Shown here piece by piece: positions 44,562-53,141 of a stretch of 64,000 bases of DNA. A model generated the notes under the pieces. That model saw only the letters and a list, made by a program, of their open reading frames with translations. It was not told where the DNA came from and did not search any database. Numbering within the stretch: the stretch's first letter is position 1; each line of letters opens with the position of its first letter. The DNA is taken from contig NC_020504.1 in assembly GCF_000349325.1 (NCBI RefSeq), positions 9,218,326 to 9,282,325 on the forward strand, in the 5' to 3' direction. A program made the position numbers and the translations under genes. The DNA comes from Streptomyces davaonensis JCM 4913. GTDB taxonomy: Bacteria > Actinomycetota > Actinomycetes > Streptomycetales > Streptomycetaceae.

Positions 44562-45296
44562 ATGATCACGCCGAACCCCCGGGCCACGGCCCTGCTGGCC
44601 GCCGCCCTGTTGCTCACCGGATGCGGCACCGGCGCCGTGGCGCACACCACGAGCGCCGCCGCCCCCACCACCAGCGCGCCCCAGCCCGAGATCTCCCTCG
44701 ACCTGGCCCCGCAGCAACTGCCCGGACTCGGTCCCAAGACCTGGGCGCAGGTGCCCTCCGACACCCGCCAGGCCCTCGTGGTCACCGGACGCGGCAAGAA
44801 TTCCCCGCGCTCCTCGGCCGTCCTGTACGAGCGCACCGACGCGGGCTGGGAGGCGGACCGGAACTGGCCCGCGCACAACGCGCTGAAGGGCTGGACCGAC
44901 GACCACCGGCTCGGCGATCTGCGCAGCCCCGTCGGCGTGTACACCCTCAGCGACGCCGGCGGCCTGCTCCGCGACCCCGGAACCCGGCTGCCGTACGACC
45001 AGTCCACCGGATTCACCCTGGGCGGCACCGGATTCGAGGGCGAACCCCTCGCCGGATCCTTCGACTACGTCATCGCCATCGACTACAACCGCAAGCCCGG
45101 CACCACGCCCCTGGACTGGACGCGCCCGCTCGGCGCGGACCGGGGCGGCGGCATATGGCTGCACGTCGACCACGGCGGCCCCACCAAAGGCTGCGTCAGC
45201 CTCGACCGGGAGCACATGAAAGACCTCCTGCTGGCCCTGGACCCGGACCGCAACCCCGTCGTCGTCATGGGCGACCGGACCTCCCTCGCCCGCTGA
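44562..45296 (+). CDS. L,D-transpeptidase-family lipoprotein
   Basis: 244 residues. A lipoprotein signal (LLAAALLLTGCGTG) precedes an Ala/Thr/Pro linker and a YkuD-like domain. The catalytic motif is IWLHVDHGGPTKGCVSL, which contains the HxxxGGPTxGC(V/I)S pattern with the catalytic cysteine. It would crosslink or hydrolyse peptidoglycan stems outside the membrane. ATG at 44562 follows AAGG. It lies 17 nt before the two-component genes on the same strand, suggesting that the regulators respond to cell-wall state. Confidence 0.85.
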   Translation: MITPNPRATALLAAALLLTGCGTGAVAHTTSAAAPTTSAPQPEISLDLAPQQLPGLGPKTWAQVPSDTRQALVVTGRGKNSPRSSAVLYERTDAGWEADRNWPAHNALKGWTDDHRLGDLRSPVGVYTLSDAGGLLRDPGTRLPYDQSTGFTLGGTGFEGEPLAGSFDYVIAIDYNRKPGTTPLDWTRPLGADRGGGIWLHVDHGGPTKGCVSLDREHMKDLLLALDPDRNPVVVMGDRTSLAR

Positions 45297-45313
45297 CGCT
45301 TAGGATCCGCCGA

Positions 45314-46009
45314 GTGTGCGCACATGTGCTGGTCGCCGAGGACGACGAGATGCAGGCCGAACTCATCCGGCGCTCCCTGTTGGCGGAGGGGCACTCCGCG
45401 ACGGTGGTCCATGACGGCCCCGCCGCCCTGGACGCCGTCCGCCGGCTCCGCCCCGACCTCGTCGTACTGGACCTGATGCTCCCGGTGATCGACGGCTTCG
45501 GGGTGTGCCGGGTGCTGCGCCGGGACGACGACATCCCGGTGCTGATGCTCACCGCCCGCTCCGCCGAGGACGACGTGCTGCTCGGCCTGGAGCTGGGCGC
45601 CGACGACTACATGACCAAGCCGTACAGTCCGCGCGAGCTGATGGCCCGGATCCGCACGGTGCTGCGGCGCAGCGGACGCGCTGCGGACCGGCGGGAGGAC
45701 CCGGTCGTACGGGCCGCCGGGCTCGCCGTCGATCCGGCCCGGCACGAGGTGAGCTGCGACGGGGAGCCGGTGGAGTGCACACCGGCCGAGTTCCAGATCC
45801 TGCTCGCCATGACAGCCGAGCCCGAGCGGGTGTTCTCCCGGCGGCAGTTGCTGGAGTGCACCCGCGGCACAGACCGGGCCTCCACCGAGCGGGCCGTGGA
45901 CGTGCACATCATGAACCTGCGCCGCAAGATCGAGGCCGACCCGCGCCGCCCGGCCCGGCTGCTGACGGTGTTCGGGGTCGGCTACAAGCTGAGCGGCGGT
46001 CGCGGATGA
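45314..46009 (+). CDS. OmpR/PhoB-type response regulator
   Basis: 231 residues. The receiver domain has LVAEDDEM, phosphoacceptor Asp53 in VLDLMLP and conserved MTKPYSPREL. The winged-helix output domain ends FSRRQLLECTR, RAVDVHIMNLRRKIEADPRR, TVFGVGYKL. GTG at 45314 follows AGGA at 8 nt; a GTG four codons later is possible. Its TGA overlaps the ATG of the sensor kinase (ATGA). Confidence 0.93.
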   Translation: MCAHVLVAEDDEMQAELIRRSLLAEGHSATVVHDGPAALDAVRRLRPDLVVLDLMLPVIDGFGVCRVLRRDDDIPVLMLTARSAEDDVLLGLELGADDYMTKPYSPRELMARIRTVLRRSGRAADRREDPVVRAAGLAVDPARHEVSCDGEPVECTPAEFQILLAMTAEPERVFSRRQLLECTRGTDRASTERAVDVHIMNLRRKIEADPRRPARLLTVFGVGYKLSGGRG

Positions 46010-47832
46010 GCTCCGGCATACCGCTGCGCAAGCGGCTCCTGGTGCGGCTGCTGATCGCCTCGGTGCTGATCGCCGTGTGCTCGGTGGCGGCGACGGCCTG
46101 GCTGGCGGTGGAGACCACCACCCGCGCCCTGCGCGAGGAACAGGGGCAGGTCCTCGCCGACGACATGGACGTCCTCACCCGGCTCAGCGGCTACGCGGCG
46201 ACCCACCCCGACTGGAAGGGCGTCGAGGACAGCCTGCGCGAGCTGTCCGGCCGGATCGGCCGCCGGATCGCCCTGACCACCCCCGACCGCAGGGTGATCG
46301 CCGACTCCGCGCCGCCCGGCACGCCGCTGCCGCCGCGCGCCGCCGCCACCGTCGACCCGCTGAGCACCGACACCCACACCGACAGCGGCGCCCAGCGCGG
46401 CGGCATCGACCCTCGGGTGGTGGGCCCGTACCGGCTCCCCGCCGGCGAGCGCGCCCGGCTCGACGCACTCGCCGAGGAACGGCGCGCGTGCTACGAGAAC
46501 AACGGCGTCCAAGCGACCGTGGCGCGCACCCCGACCGGCCGCCCGACCCTCACCGACCAGGACGGCAGCGCCGTCGACTACGTACCGCTGGACTGCGCCG
46601 ACGGACGCCTCAACACCCCCACCGCCACCGAGGAGAAGGCGCTGGCCGAGCTCACCGAACAGGCCCGCACCTGTCTGGACGAGCACGGCCTGGACTACGT
46701 CGAGCCGCTGTTCATCGGCGTGGACGTCACCGACCGGCGGATGGACACCCGCTACGTGATGGGCAAGCTGAAGGAGCACCCCTACGACCGGGCCCAACGG
46801 CAGGCGGACGACTGCGTCGACCAGGCCCGCCGGGCCCAGCTCGACCCCTATGTAGCCCCGGCCGCCGACCTGTTCCTGGGGGTCGGGGACCGGCCCGCCG
46901 CGCGCTTCGACCTGTCCCCGGCGAACTGGACGAAGGTCGTGGGCGCAGCGGGCCTGGTGCTCGCCGTCACGGTGGCCGTGACCGCCGTCGTCGCCACCCG
47001 GCTGGTCCGGCCGCTGCGCGCGCTGACCGCGGCCGCCCAGCAGCCGCCGGACAGGCACGTCCGGGTGCCCGTGACGACCCGCGACGAGACCGGCATCCTC
47101 GCCGCCGCCTTCAACGAACTCACCGAGCGCCGCGCCCGGTTGGAGGCCCAGCGCAAGGCGATGGTCAGCGACATCGCGCACGAACTGCGCAGTCCGCTCA
47201 CCAACATCCGCGGCTGGCTGGAGGTGACCCGCGACGGCGTCGTGGAGCCCGACCCGGCCCTGCTCTCCTCCCTGCACGAGGAGGCGCTCGTCCTCCAGCG
47301 CGTCATCGACGATCTCCAGGACCTCGCCGACGCCGACGCCGGAACCCTGCGCCTGCACCGCGAGCCCGTCCGCGCCGACGAACTCCTCGACCAGGTCGCC
47401 GCCGCCCACCGCGTCGCCGCCGACGCGGCCGGAGTGACCCTGCGGGCCGCCGCACAGGGCACGCCCTGGCTGGACGCCGACCCGGTCCGGATGCGGCAGG
47501 CGCTCGGCAACCTGGTCTCCAACGCCCTGCGCCACACCCCGCAGGGCGGCACCGTCACGCTGGCCGCGCGCCGCGAGGGCGACGAGGTCGTCCTGGAGGT
47601 CACCGACACCGGAACCGGCATCGCCCCGGACGAACTGCCGCACGTCTTCGACCGGTTCTGGCGGGCGGAGAAGTCCCGCAGCCGCCGCACCGGCGGCAGC
47701 GGGCTCGGCCTGCCCATCGTCCGTCACCTGCTGGCCGCGCACGGCGGTACGGCCGAGGCGACGAGCGAGCCCGGCGCAGGCTCGGTGTTCACCCTCCGGC
47801 TGCCGGGCGGTTCCGCACCGGACGACACCTGA
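46006..47832 (+). CDS. Membrane sensor histidine kinase with large extracytoplasmic domain
   Basis: 608 residues. The first transmembrane helix (LLIASVLIAVCSVAATAWLA) and the second near residues 308-330 bound an unusually long sensor domain of about 270 residues with four Cys (RACYENN, PLDCADG, ARTCLDE, DDCVDQ). HAMP, then phosphoacceptor His392 in SDIAHELRSPLTN, N-box ALGNLVSNALRHT, G1 TDTGTGIAPDELPHVF and G2 TGGSGLGLPIV follow. Partner of the preceding response regulator; translation is coupled by ATGA. Confidence 0.93.
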   Translation: MSSGIPLRKRLLVRLLIASVLIAVCSVAATAWLAVETTTRALREEQGQVLADDMDVLTRLSGYAATHPDWKGVEDSLRELSGRIGRRIALTTPDRRVIADSAPPGTPLPPRAAATVDPLSTDTHTDSGAQRGGIDPRVVGPYRLPAGERARLDALAEERRACYENNGVQATVARTPTGRPTLTDQDGSAVDYVPLDCADGRLNTPTATEEKALAELTEQARTCLDEHGLDYVEPLFIGVDVTDRRMDTRYVMGKLKEHPYDRAQRQADDCVDQARRAQLDPYVAPAADLFLGVGDRPAARFDLSPANWTKVVGAAGLVLAVTVAVTAVVATRLVRPLRALTAAAQQPPDRHVRVPVTTRDETGILAAAFNELTERRARLEAQRKAMVSDIAHELRSPLTNIRGWLEVTRDGVVEPDPALLSSLHEEALVLQRVIDDLQDLADADAGTLRLHREPVRADELLDQVAAAHRVAADAAGVTLRAAAQGTPWLDADPVRMRQALGNLVSNALRHTPQGGTVTLAARREGDEVVLEVTDTGTGIAPDELPHVFDRFWRAEKSRSRRTGGSGLGLPIVRHLLAAHGGTAEATSEPGAGSVFTLRLPGGSAPDDT

Positions 47833-47890
47833 CCACGGGGGCTAGACCGTATGGAGAACCGGCGCCTCACTCGCAAGTTGGCGCGGGTTG

Positions 47891-47926
47891 CCGCCACTCT
47901 GAGTGGCGGTAGAGCCGCAATTGCGG
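47891..47926 (+). repeat. Two palindromes in the IS110 left end
   Basis: CCGCCACTC-T-GAGTGGCGG (47891-47909) and CCGCAATTGCGG (47915-47926) lie in the 100 nt before the transposase. In RNA they form consecutive hairpins just ahead of the ribosome site and could belong to a bridge RNA or control translation. Confidence 0.6.
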
Positions 47927-47938
47927 GAGGTGCCGGCC

Positions 47939-49021
47939 ATGTTCGAGCGTACGTATGCCGGGCTGGATGTTCACGCCCGTTCGGTCGTCGGGGCCGCGAT
48001 CGATGGAGTTTCCGGGGAGATCCGGTCGCTGCGGCTGGCGCCGGAGACGAACGCGGTGCTGGCCTGGGTGGCGTCGTTGCCCGCTCCGGTGGCGGTGGCG
48101 TATGAGGCAGGGCCGACTGGGTTCGGGCTGGCCAGGGCGTTAACAGCGGCGGGTGTGCGGTGCGTGGTGGTGGCCCCGTCGAAGATCGAGCGGCCGCCGG
48201 GGGATCGGGTCAAGACCGACCGGCGGGATGCCGAGAGGTTGGCCAGGCTGCTGCGGATCGGGGAACTCCCGGCCGTGCGGGTGCCCACCGAGGCGGAGGA
48301 AGCCGCGCGGGATCTCGTGCGAGCGCGCGAGGACGTGCGCGGGGACCTGATGAGGGCGAGGCACCGGCTGTCCAAGCTGCTGCTGCGCCAGGGCCTGGTG
48401 TGGCAGGGCACGGCCTGGACGCAGGAGCACGAGGGTTGGCTGCGCTCGCTCTGCTTCGACCGGTTCGGCGTGCGGCTGGCCTTCGAGGAAGCCTTCGACA
48501 CCGTGCTGAGCACCCATGCCCGCCGCGGGCGGCTGGACGGGGCCATCGAGCAGATGGCCGCCGCCTCGCCGTTCGCGCCGGTGGTGGGGCGGCTGGGGTG
48601 CCTGCGCGGGATCAGCACGCTGACCGCCTTCGGCCTGGCCGTCGAGGTCGGCGACTGGCACCGGTTCACCGGCGCCACCATCAGTTCCTATCTGGGGCTG
48701 GTGCCCTCGGAAGCATCCAGCGGAGAGCGCCGGGTGCAGGGTCCGATCACCAAGACCGGCAACAGTCACGCCCGCCGGCTGCTGGTGGAGGCGTCCTGGC
48801 ACCACCGCAAGCGCTACCGTCCCAGCCGCGAGCTGATGCGCCGCCAGGCCGGTCAGCCGCCCGCCGTCCGGGACCGGGCCGAGCGGGGCAACCGGCGCCT
48901 CAACCAGCGGTGGAAGCGATTCGACACCCGCAACAAGCGGCCCACCATCGCCGCCGTGGCCGTCGCTCGCGAACTGGCCGGGTGGTGCTGGAGCCTCGCC
49001 GTGATGGACGAGCCGTCCTGA
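47939..49021 (+). CDS. IS110-family DEDD transposase
   Basis: 360 residues. The N-terminal RuvC-like DEDD domain shows GLDVHARSVVGAAID, VAYEAGPTGFGLARAL and VKTDRRDAERLARLLR. The C-terminal Transposase_20 domain has LRGISTLTAFGLAVEVGDWH, the SSYLGLVPSE motif and the GNSHARRLLVEASWH motif with the serine nucleophile region. ATG at 47939 follows GGGAGG with 8-nt spacing. Codon 68 (48140-48142) is TTA, a rare Leu codon in Streptomyces that makes translation depend on the bldA tRNA. It appears intact. Confidence 0.93.
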   Translation: MFERTYAGLDVHARSVVGAAIDGVSGEIRSLRLAPETNAVLAWVASLPAPVAVAYEAGPTGFGLARALTAAGVRCVVVAPSKIERPPGDRVKTDRRDAERLARLLRIGELPAVRVPTEAEEAARDLVRAREDVRGDLMRARHRLSKLLLRQGLVWQGTAWTQEHEGWLRSLCFDRFGVRLAFEEAFDTVLSTHARRGRLDGAIEQMAAASPFAPVVGRLGCLRGISTLTAFGLAVEVGDWHRFTGATISSYLGLVPSEASSGERRVQGPITKTGNSHARRLLVEASWHHRKRYRPSRELMRRQAGQPPAVRDRAERGNRRLNQRWKRFDTRNKRPTIAAVAVARELAGWCWSLAVMDEPS

Positions 49022-49368
49022 CACCAGCCGGCCCACAAACAGCCGGTGGGAGACGGGCGCTGGACAGGCAACGCGAGGAGGACCCGCGGCATAGCTATGA
49101 GCAGTCACGTCCACATCTGGCGCGGCCACGCTCGACCCTAGACCCGCGGAACACTCCCGACGCACAACCGGTCATGCGGTACCCAACCCGCGCATATCAG
49201 CCTGACCGCGCGTCGACCGACACGCCTCACCACACGCCGTCTCCCACCGGCCCTCACACCGACACGACCAAGACTGATGCCCGGACATCGAGTCGGCATC
49301 CGCATGCCCACTTGACACCCAGGCCCTCCATATCAGCTGTGCCGTCTCATGACATTGGTTCCTCGCTG
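49022..49368. other. Non-coding stretch between the IS110 transposase and the WYL regulator
   Basis: No gene seen in 347 nt. Right after the stop, CCGGC...GCCGG makes a small hairpin. A 9-bp direct repeat CATATCAGC occurs at 49193-49201 and 49329-49337. The area beyond 49145 is less GC-biased than its neighbours and is probably degraded intergenic or mobile DNA. Confidence 0.5.
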
Positions 49369-50358
49369 TCAGGCTCGGCGGGCACAGGACGTGAGGCGAT
49401 CGGCGAGCGCGATGACGAGTTCGCGGAGTTCGTCGGGGCGCTCGATGACGAACGGCCGGTCGAGTGCCGCGAGTACCGGAGGCAACCAGTCGAGCCGCTC
49501 CGCCCGCAGCTCGACGCGCAGCCAGCGCTCGGTCGCCCGGTCCTCGCCGGCCGCGGGCTCGTGCTCCTCCAGGATCGCGACGCTGACGGGAAGGTGGGCG
49601 CGGATCTGCTCAACTGTCCCGTGGATCCGCAAGGTCACCTCATGCCGGTACCCGGCCGTGGCGAATCCTGACAGTACGCGCTGTGCAGGAGCGGGACCCA
49701 CTGGCGCTTCGAATGAGCCGGGCAGGGTCCGTGCGTCTGCGATGCGATCGAGCCGGAGGGTTCGGTCCTCGCCGATCCGGGCGTCCTTGCCCGTGACGTA
49801 CCACCGGCCCGCATGGGCGACGATCCCGTATGCGTGCAGCGTGCGTTCGCTGGGCCGTCCGTCACGGTCGGTGTAGCGGATCGAGACCGGTCGGCGGTGG
49901 CGCACCGCATCGGCGATGGTGAGCAGGACCCCGGCGTCCGGGGTGTCGAACTCGCCGGGCTGATCCGTGAAGGCGAGAGCTTCCAGGAGTGTGTCGAGCC
50001 GACGGGCGATGTGCTTGGGCAGCACCCGCCGGATCTTCGCCGCCGCCGTCTCGTTTGCCGTGCGCTCCGTCGTCGTCAGCCCTGCCCGGCGGCCGGCGAT
50101 CAGGCCGAGCAGCACGGCCAGCGCCTCGTCGTCGCTGAGCATGAGCGGAGGCAAGCGGTACCCGGGAGCCAGCCGGTACCCGCCGTAGCGGCCGCGCACC
50201 GATTCCACCGGTATGTCCAGGTCGATCAGCTGGTCCACATACCGCCGCACGGTGCGCCCTTCGACCCCGAGTCGGTCGGCGAGTTCGGCCACCGTCCTGG
50301 TGCCGCCCGACTGCAGCAGCTCCAGGAGTGTCAGCACGCGGCCGGTGGGTCGAGGCAT
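49369..50358 (-). CDS. YafY-type WYL-domain transcriptional regulator
   Basis: 329 residues. An N-terminal winged HTH (LLELLQSGGTRTVAELADRL, GRTVRRYVDQL) is followed by PVESVRGRYGGYRLAPGYR and the WYL domain with HAGRWYVTGKDARIGEDRTL. WYL regulators bind an effector, often nucleic-acid-derived, to control a divergent gene; here that is the VOC gene 93 nt away. ATG at 50358. An inverted repeat GGAC-N7-GTCC lies between the two. Confidence 0.93.
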   Translation of the reverse strand: MPRPTGRVLTLLELLQSGGTRTVAELADRLGVEGRTVRRYVDQLIDLDIPVESVRGRYGGYRLAPGYRLPPLMLSDDEALAVLLGLIAGRRAGLTTTERTANETAAAKIRRVLPKHIARRLDTLLEALAFTDQPGEFDTPDAGVLLTIADAVRHRRPVSIRYTDRDGRPSERTLHAYGIVAHAGRWYVTGKDARIGEDRTLRLDRIADARTLPGSFEAPVGPAPAQRVLSGFATAGYRHEVTLRIHGTVEQIRAHLPVSVAILEEHEPAAGEDRATERWLRVELRAERLDWLPPVLAALDRPFVIERPDELRELVIALADRLTSCARRA

Positions 50359-50381
50359 GTTCGCAGCCTAACGCGAATACA

Positions 50382-50396
50382 GGACCGATTCTGTCC
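50382..50396. promoter_or_regulatory. Candidate operator of the WYL regulator
   Basis: GGAC-CGATTCT-GTCC between the divergent WYL and VOC genes. A TAGCCT -10-like box at 50408-50413 would place this repeat over the -35 region of the VOC promoter. Confidence 0.45.
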
Positions 50397-50451
50397 ACTA
50401 TTTCTCCTAGCCTGCGATGTGCACGCCTCCAGCACAGCCAAGGAGATTCCC

Positions 50452-50850
50452 ATGGACTTCATCTCGATCCGCATCATCACCGGCGACGTAGCGCGCCTCG
50501 TCGAGTTCTACGAGCGCGCCACAGGGGCGCAGGCGACGTGGGCCAACGAAGACTTCGCCGAACTCAAGACCGCGGGCGCCACCCTCGCGATCGGCAGCAC
50601 CCGCACCGTCCCGCTGTTCGCCCCGGGCTCTGCCCACCCGGCGGACAACCACAGCGTGATCACCGAGTTCCTCGTCGACGACGTGGACGGCATTTACAAC
50701 AACCTGACCGGCTTCGTCACCGACTTCGTCACCAAGCCCACCACGATGCCCTGGGGCAACCGTTCGCTGCTGTTCCGTGACCCCGACGGCAACCTCGTCA
50801 ACTTCTTCACCCCCGTCACCCCAGCGGCCATCGAAAAGTTCGCACGCTGA
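50452..50850 (+). CDS. VOC family protein (WYL-regulated partner)
   Basis: 132 residues, single glyoxalase-like module: ISIRIITGDVARLVEFYERA, DNHSVITEFLVDDVDGIYNN and a terminal NRSLLFRDPDGNLVNFFTP. Pairing with a divergent YafY-type WYL regulator is common in actinomycetes and suggests induction by a toxic metabolite or antibiotic. ATG preceded by AAGGAG. Confidence 0.88.
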   Translation: MDFISIRIITGDVARLVEFYERATGAQATWANEDFAELKTAGATLAIGSTRTVPLFAPGSAHPADNHSVITEFLVDDVDGIYNNLTGFVTDFVTKPTTMPWGNRSLLFRDPDGNLVNFFTPVTPAAIEKFAR

Positions 50851-50874
50851 CGCCACGGAACGCCACCAGCAGGG

Positions 50875-51424
50875 GACATAGGAACGCACCGCTGACCCTC
50901 GAAGGACGTCTGCGCTTGTGTCTGCGGATCGACGCTGGACGTCCGATCGCGCACGTGGCTGCGGAAGCCGGGATCTCCCGCCGCTGCCTGGCCAAGTGGT
51001 ACGCCCGCTGGCGCGCGTACGGTGAGAACGGACTACTCCGTTCACCGCATCCTGATGAGGCGAGGACTCAACCGGCTCCGGGGCCGCGACCCACCGGCCG
51101 GCGAGCAGCTGCGCGAGGTCATCCGCTACGAGCACGACCGGGTCGGCGACCTGGTCCACGTCGACGTCAAGAAGCTTGGACGCATCCCGACCGGCGGCGG
51201 CTGGCGGATGCACGTACGTCCGCGATTACACAACCGAGCGTGAACGCCGCGTCGCACTCGCGGAGTTCGTGAATTACTACAATCACGAGCGGCCGCACGC
51301 CGCGCTCGGCGGCCGGCCGCCCATCAGCCGGACCGCCGGGAGCGACTACCGGATCGTCTTCGACCAGCCGCCCGAACCACTCGCGGACATCCCGCAGCAG
51401 CTCACCTTCGAGGACTTCGTGTGA
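50875..51424 (+). pseudogene. Remnant of an IS481-family transposase
   Basis: Three pieces in different frames look like one transposase. The N-terminal HTH reads LTLEGRLRLCLRIDAGRPIA and ISRRCLAKWYARWRAYGENG. The start of the catalytic core is VGDLVHVDVKKLGRIPTGGG. The C-terminus is VNYYNHERPHAALGGRPPIS. At least two frame changes and internal deletions remove most of the DDE core, so it cannot be functional. It borders the WYL/VOC pair. Confidence 0.85.
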
Positions 51425-51446
51425 CCGAGGTCCCGCGAAACCACAG

Positions 51447-51695
51447 CTAGCCGCTGCGGCGCACCGCCGTCCGCCGCAGCAGCGCCAGTCGCTCGGCCTC
51501 GCTCGTGCCGCCCCACACCCCTACCGCCTGACCGGTGTCCATCGCCCAGCGCAGACATCGCTCGCGCACCGGACAACGCCGGCAGACCGCCTTCGCCTGC
51601 GCCGTCTGCATCAGCGCCGGGCCGGAGGTGCCGATCGGGAAGAAGAGGTCGGGATCCTCGTGGCGGCAAGCGGCACGGCCACGCCAGTCATCCAT
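51447..51695 (-). CDS. WhiB-family iron-sulfur regulator (WblE/WhiB1-like)
   Basis: 82 residues. Four cysteines for a 4Fe-4S cluster lie in RGRAACRHEDPDLFFP and KAVCRRCPVRERCLRWA, followed by the G(V/I)WGG turn (VGVWGGTSEAER) and a basic C-terminus. WhiB proteins bind the primary sigma factor and DNA and respond to oxidants or NO. The sequence is nearest to the short WblE/WhiB1 type. ATG at 51695 is preferred over a GTG five codons upstream because AGGTG is well spaced before it. CTTTCGG repeats lie upstream. Confidence 0.93.
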   Translation of the reverse strand: MDDWRGRAACRHEDPDLFFPIGTSGPALMQTAQAKAVCRRCPVRERCLRWAMDTGQAVGVWGGTSEAERLALLRRTAVRRSG

Positions 51696-51727
51696 CGAAG
51701 TCACCTGCACTAGAAGTCGTACGTGCC

Positions 51728-51754
51728 CTTTCGGATGCTTTTAGTCGCTTTCGG
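51728..51754. promoter_or_regulatory. Direct repeat CTTTCGG x2 upstream of the WhiB-like gene
   Basis: CTTTCGG at 51728-51734 and 51748-51754, spaced 20 bp (two helical turns), about 33-59 nt upstream of the start. A possible binding site for an activator on one DNA face. Confidence 0.4.
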
Positions 51755-51804
51755 GTCACCTGTCGATACGGAAGTGAAACCACGGAGTCCTGATTCGGAC
51801 GCGG

Positions 51805-53019
51805 TCACTGCTCGCGCAGGCCCCACGGGGAGCCGTAGGCGGTCAGCAGCTCCAGGAAGGGGCGGGCCGGGAAGGCCTCCGGGCCGAGCACCCCGGACCC
51901 CGACCAGGCGCCGCCGGCGAGGAGTTCGAGCGCGACCACCGGGTTCACGGCCGTCTGCCACACCACGGCCTGGCAGCCGTACTCGGCCATGGACCACTCG
52001 TTGTCGACGACGTGGTACAGGTACACCTCGCGCGGCGCCCCGTCCTTCACGCCCCGCACCCAGGTACCCGCGCAGGTCTTGCCGCGCATCCGATCGCCCA
52101 GCGTCGCCGGGTCGGGAAGACAGGCGGCGACCACGTCCCGGGGCGAGACCGCCACCGGTCCTTCGGGGCCCGGCACGGTCACCGGCTCGGTGCGGTCGAG
52201 GCCCAGCAGGTGCAGGGTCTTGAGGGTGGCGATGAACTCCTCGCCCAGGCCGTACTTGAAGGTGACCCGGCGCGCGTCGACCCAGCGCGGGACGAGGAGC
52301 ACCTCCTCGTGCTCCACGTTCACGCACTCCACGGGGCCGATCCCCTCGGGGAAGTCGAACACCTCGGGCTCACTGAAGGGTTCGGTGGTGAACCAGCCGC
52401 GGTCGGCCTCGTAGACGACCGGCGGGTTGAGGCACTCCTCGATCGTCGTCCAGATGCTGAAGGAGGGCGCGAAGTCGTAGCCGTCGACGGTGAGGTTGGC
52501 GCCGTCGCGGATCCCGATCTCCTCGATCTCGTCGAAGAGTTCATCGGCCGCGTGCCGGGCGAAGACGTCCGAAAGACCCGGCTCCACCCCCATGCCGACC
52601 AGGGCGAGCGCACCGTCCTTCGCCCACTCCTCGGCCTCGGCGAACTGCTCGTCGCCGAGCTTGACCCCGCACTCGGTGTACGCGCGCTCGGAGTGCGGTC
52701 GGGACAGGGACATCGCCATGTCGACATAGGTGGCGCCGGCCGCCCGGGCGGCCCGGAACAGGGGCATCACGAAGCGCGGGTCGGTGGCGTTGAGCAGCAC
52801 ATCGCACGCGTGCCGCCGCAGTAGCGCGGTCACCGCGGCCTCGTCACCGGCGTCGACGCGCTCGGCCAGGAAGCGGGGGTCGTCGAGGAGGTCGACGGCC
52901 GCCGCGGAGCGCGCCGGGTCGAAGTCGGCGACCACCATCGCCTCGAAGAACGGGCGCCGGGCGGCGATCCGGGTGACGGCGGTGCCCACACCACCGGCGC
53001 CCACGAGCAGTACACGCAT
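51805..53019 (-). CDS. Saccharopine dehydrogenase-family oxidoreductase
   Basis: 404 residues. A Rossmann start MRVLLVGAGGVGTAVTRIAA is followed by LLNATDPRFVMPLFRAARAA, GVEPGLSDVFARHAADEL and a C-terminal domain typical of the family (LHLLGLDRTEPVTVPGPEG). It probably acts on a lysine- or carboxynorspermidine-like adduct with NAD(P). ATG at 53019. It is divergent from a TetR gene, suggesting local regulation, and near the ArgP/LysE basic amino acid export pair. Confidence 0.9.
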   Translation of the reverse strand: MRVLLVGAGGVGTAVTRIAARRPFFEAMVVADFDPARSAAAVDLLDDPRFLAERVDAGDEAAVTALLRRHACDVLLNATDPRFVMPLFRAARAAGATYVDMAMSLSRPHSERAYTECGVKLGDEQFAEAEEWAKDGALALVGMGVEPGLSDVFARHAADELFDEIEEIGIRDGANLTVDGYDFAPSFSIWTTIEECLNPPVVYEADRGWFTTEPFSEPEVFDFPEGIGPVECVNVEHEEVLLVPRWVDARRVTFKYGLGEEFIATLKTLHLLGLDRTEPVTVPGPEGPVAVSPRDVVAACLPDPATLGDRMRGKTCAGTWVRGVKDGAPREVYLYHVVDNEWSMAEYGCQAVVWQTAVNPVVALELLAGGAWSGSGVLGPEAFPARPFLELLTAYGSPWGLREQ

Positions 53020-53072
53020 GACGAGAACTCCCTGCTGGAGGTGGATAAAACGTGGGGCCCCTGGCGGAGATA

Positions 53073-53107
53073 CAACGCCCGCGCCTCACGTAAGGTCAAT
53101 GGCGTTG
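53073..53107. promoter_or_regulatory. Inverted repeat CAACGCC ... GGCGTTG
   Basis: Seven-bp arms at 53073-53079 and 53101-53107, in the region between the divergent saccharopine-dehydrogenase-like and TetR genes. A possible TetR operator, though the 21-nt spacer is long. Confidence 0.35.
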
Positions 53108-53141
53108 GCATAAGGGCACTCGTGCGGTGGAGGGAGCGGTC

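Larger units (their letters stand above)
47842..49144 (+). mobile_element. IS110-family insertion sequence (proposed limits)
   Basis: A DEDD transposase gene sits between short non-coding ends. CTAGACC occurs at 47842-47848 and 49138-49144, which may be the recombination core on either side and would give an element of about 1.3 kb. IS110 elements lack classical inverted repeats and do not duplicate targets, so this boundary is an inference. Neither neighbouring gene is interrupted. Confidence 0.55.

Noticed and set aside
49193..49337. Target-site duplication CATATCAGC marking a second insertion
   Set aside because: Only 136 nt apart, with no transposase or terminal repeats between; IS110 elements do not duplicate targets.
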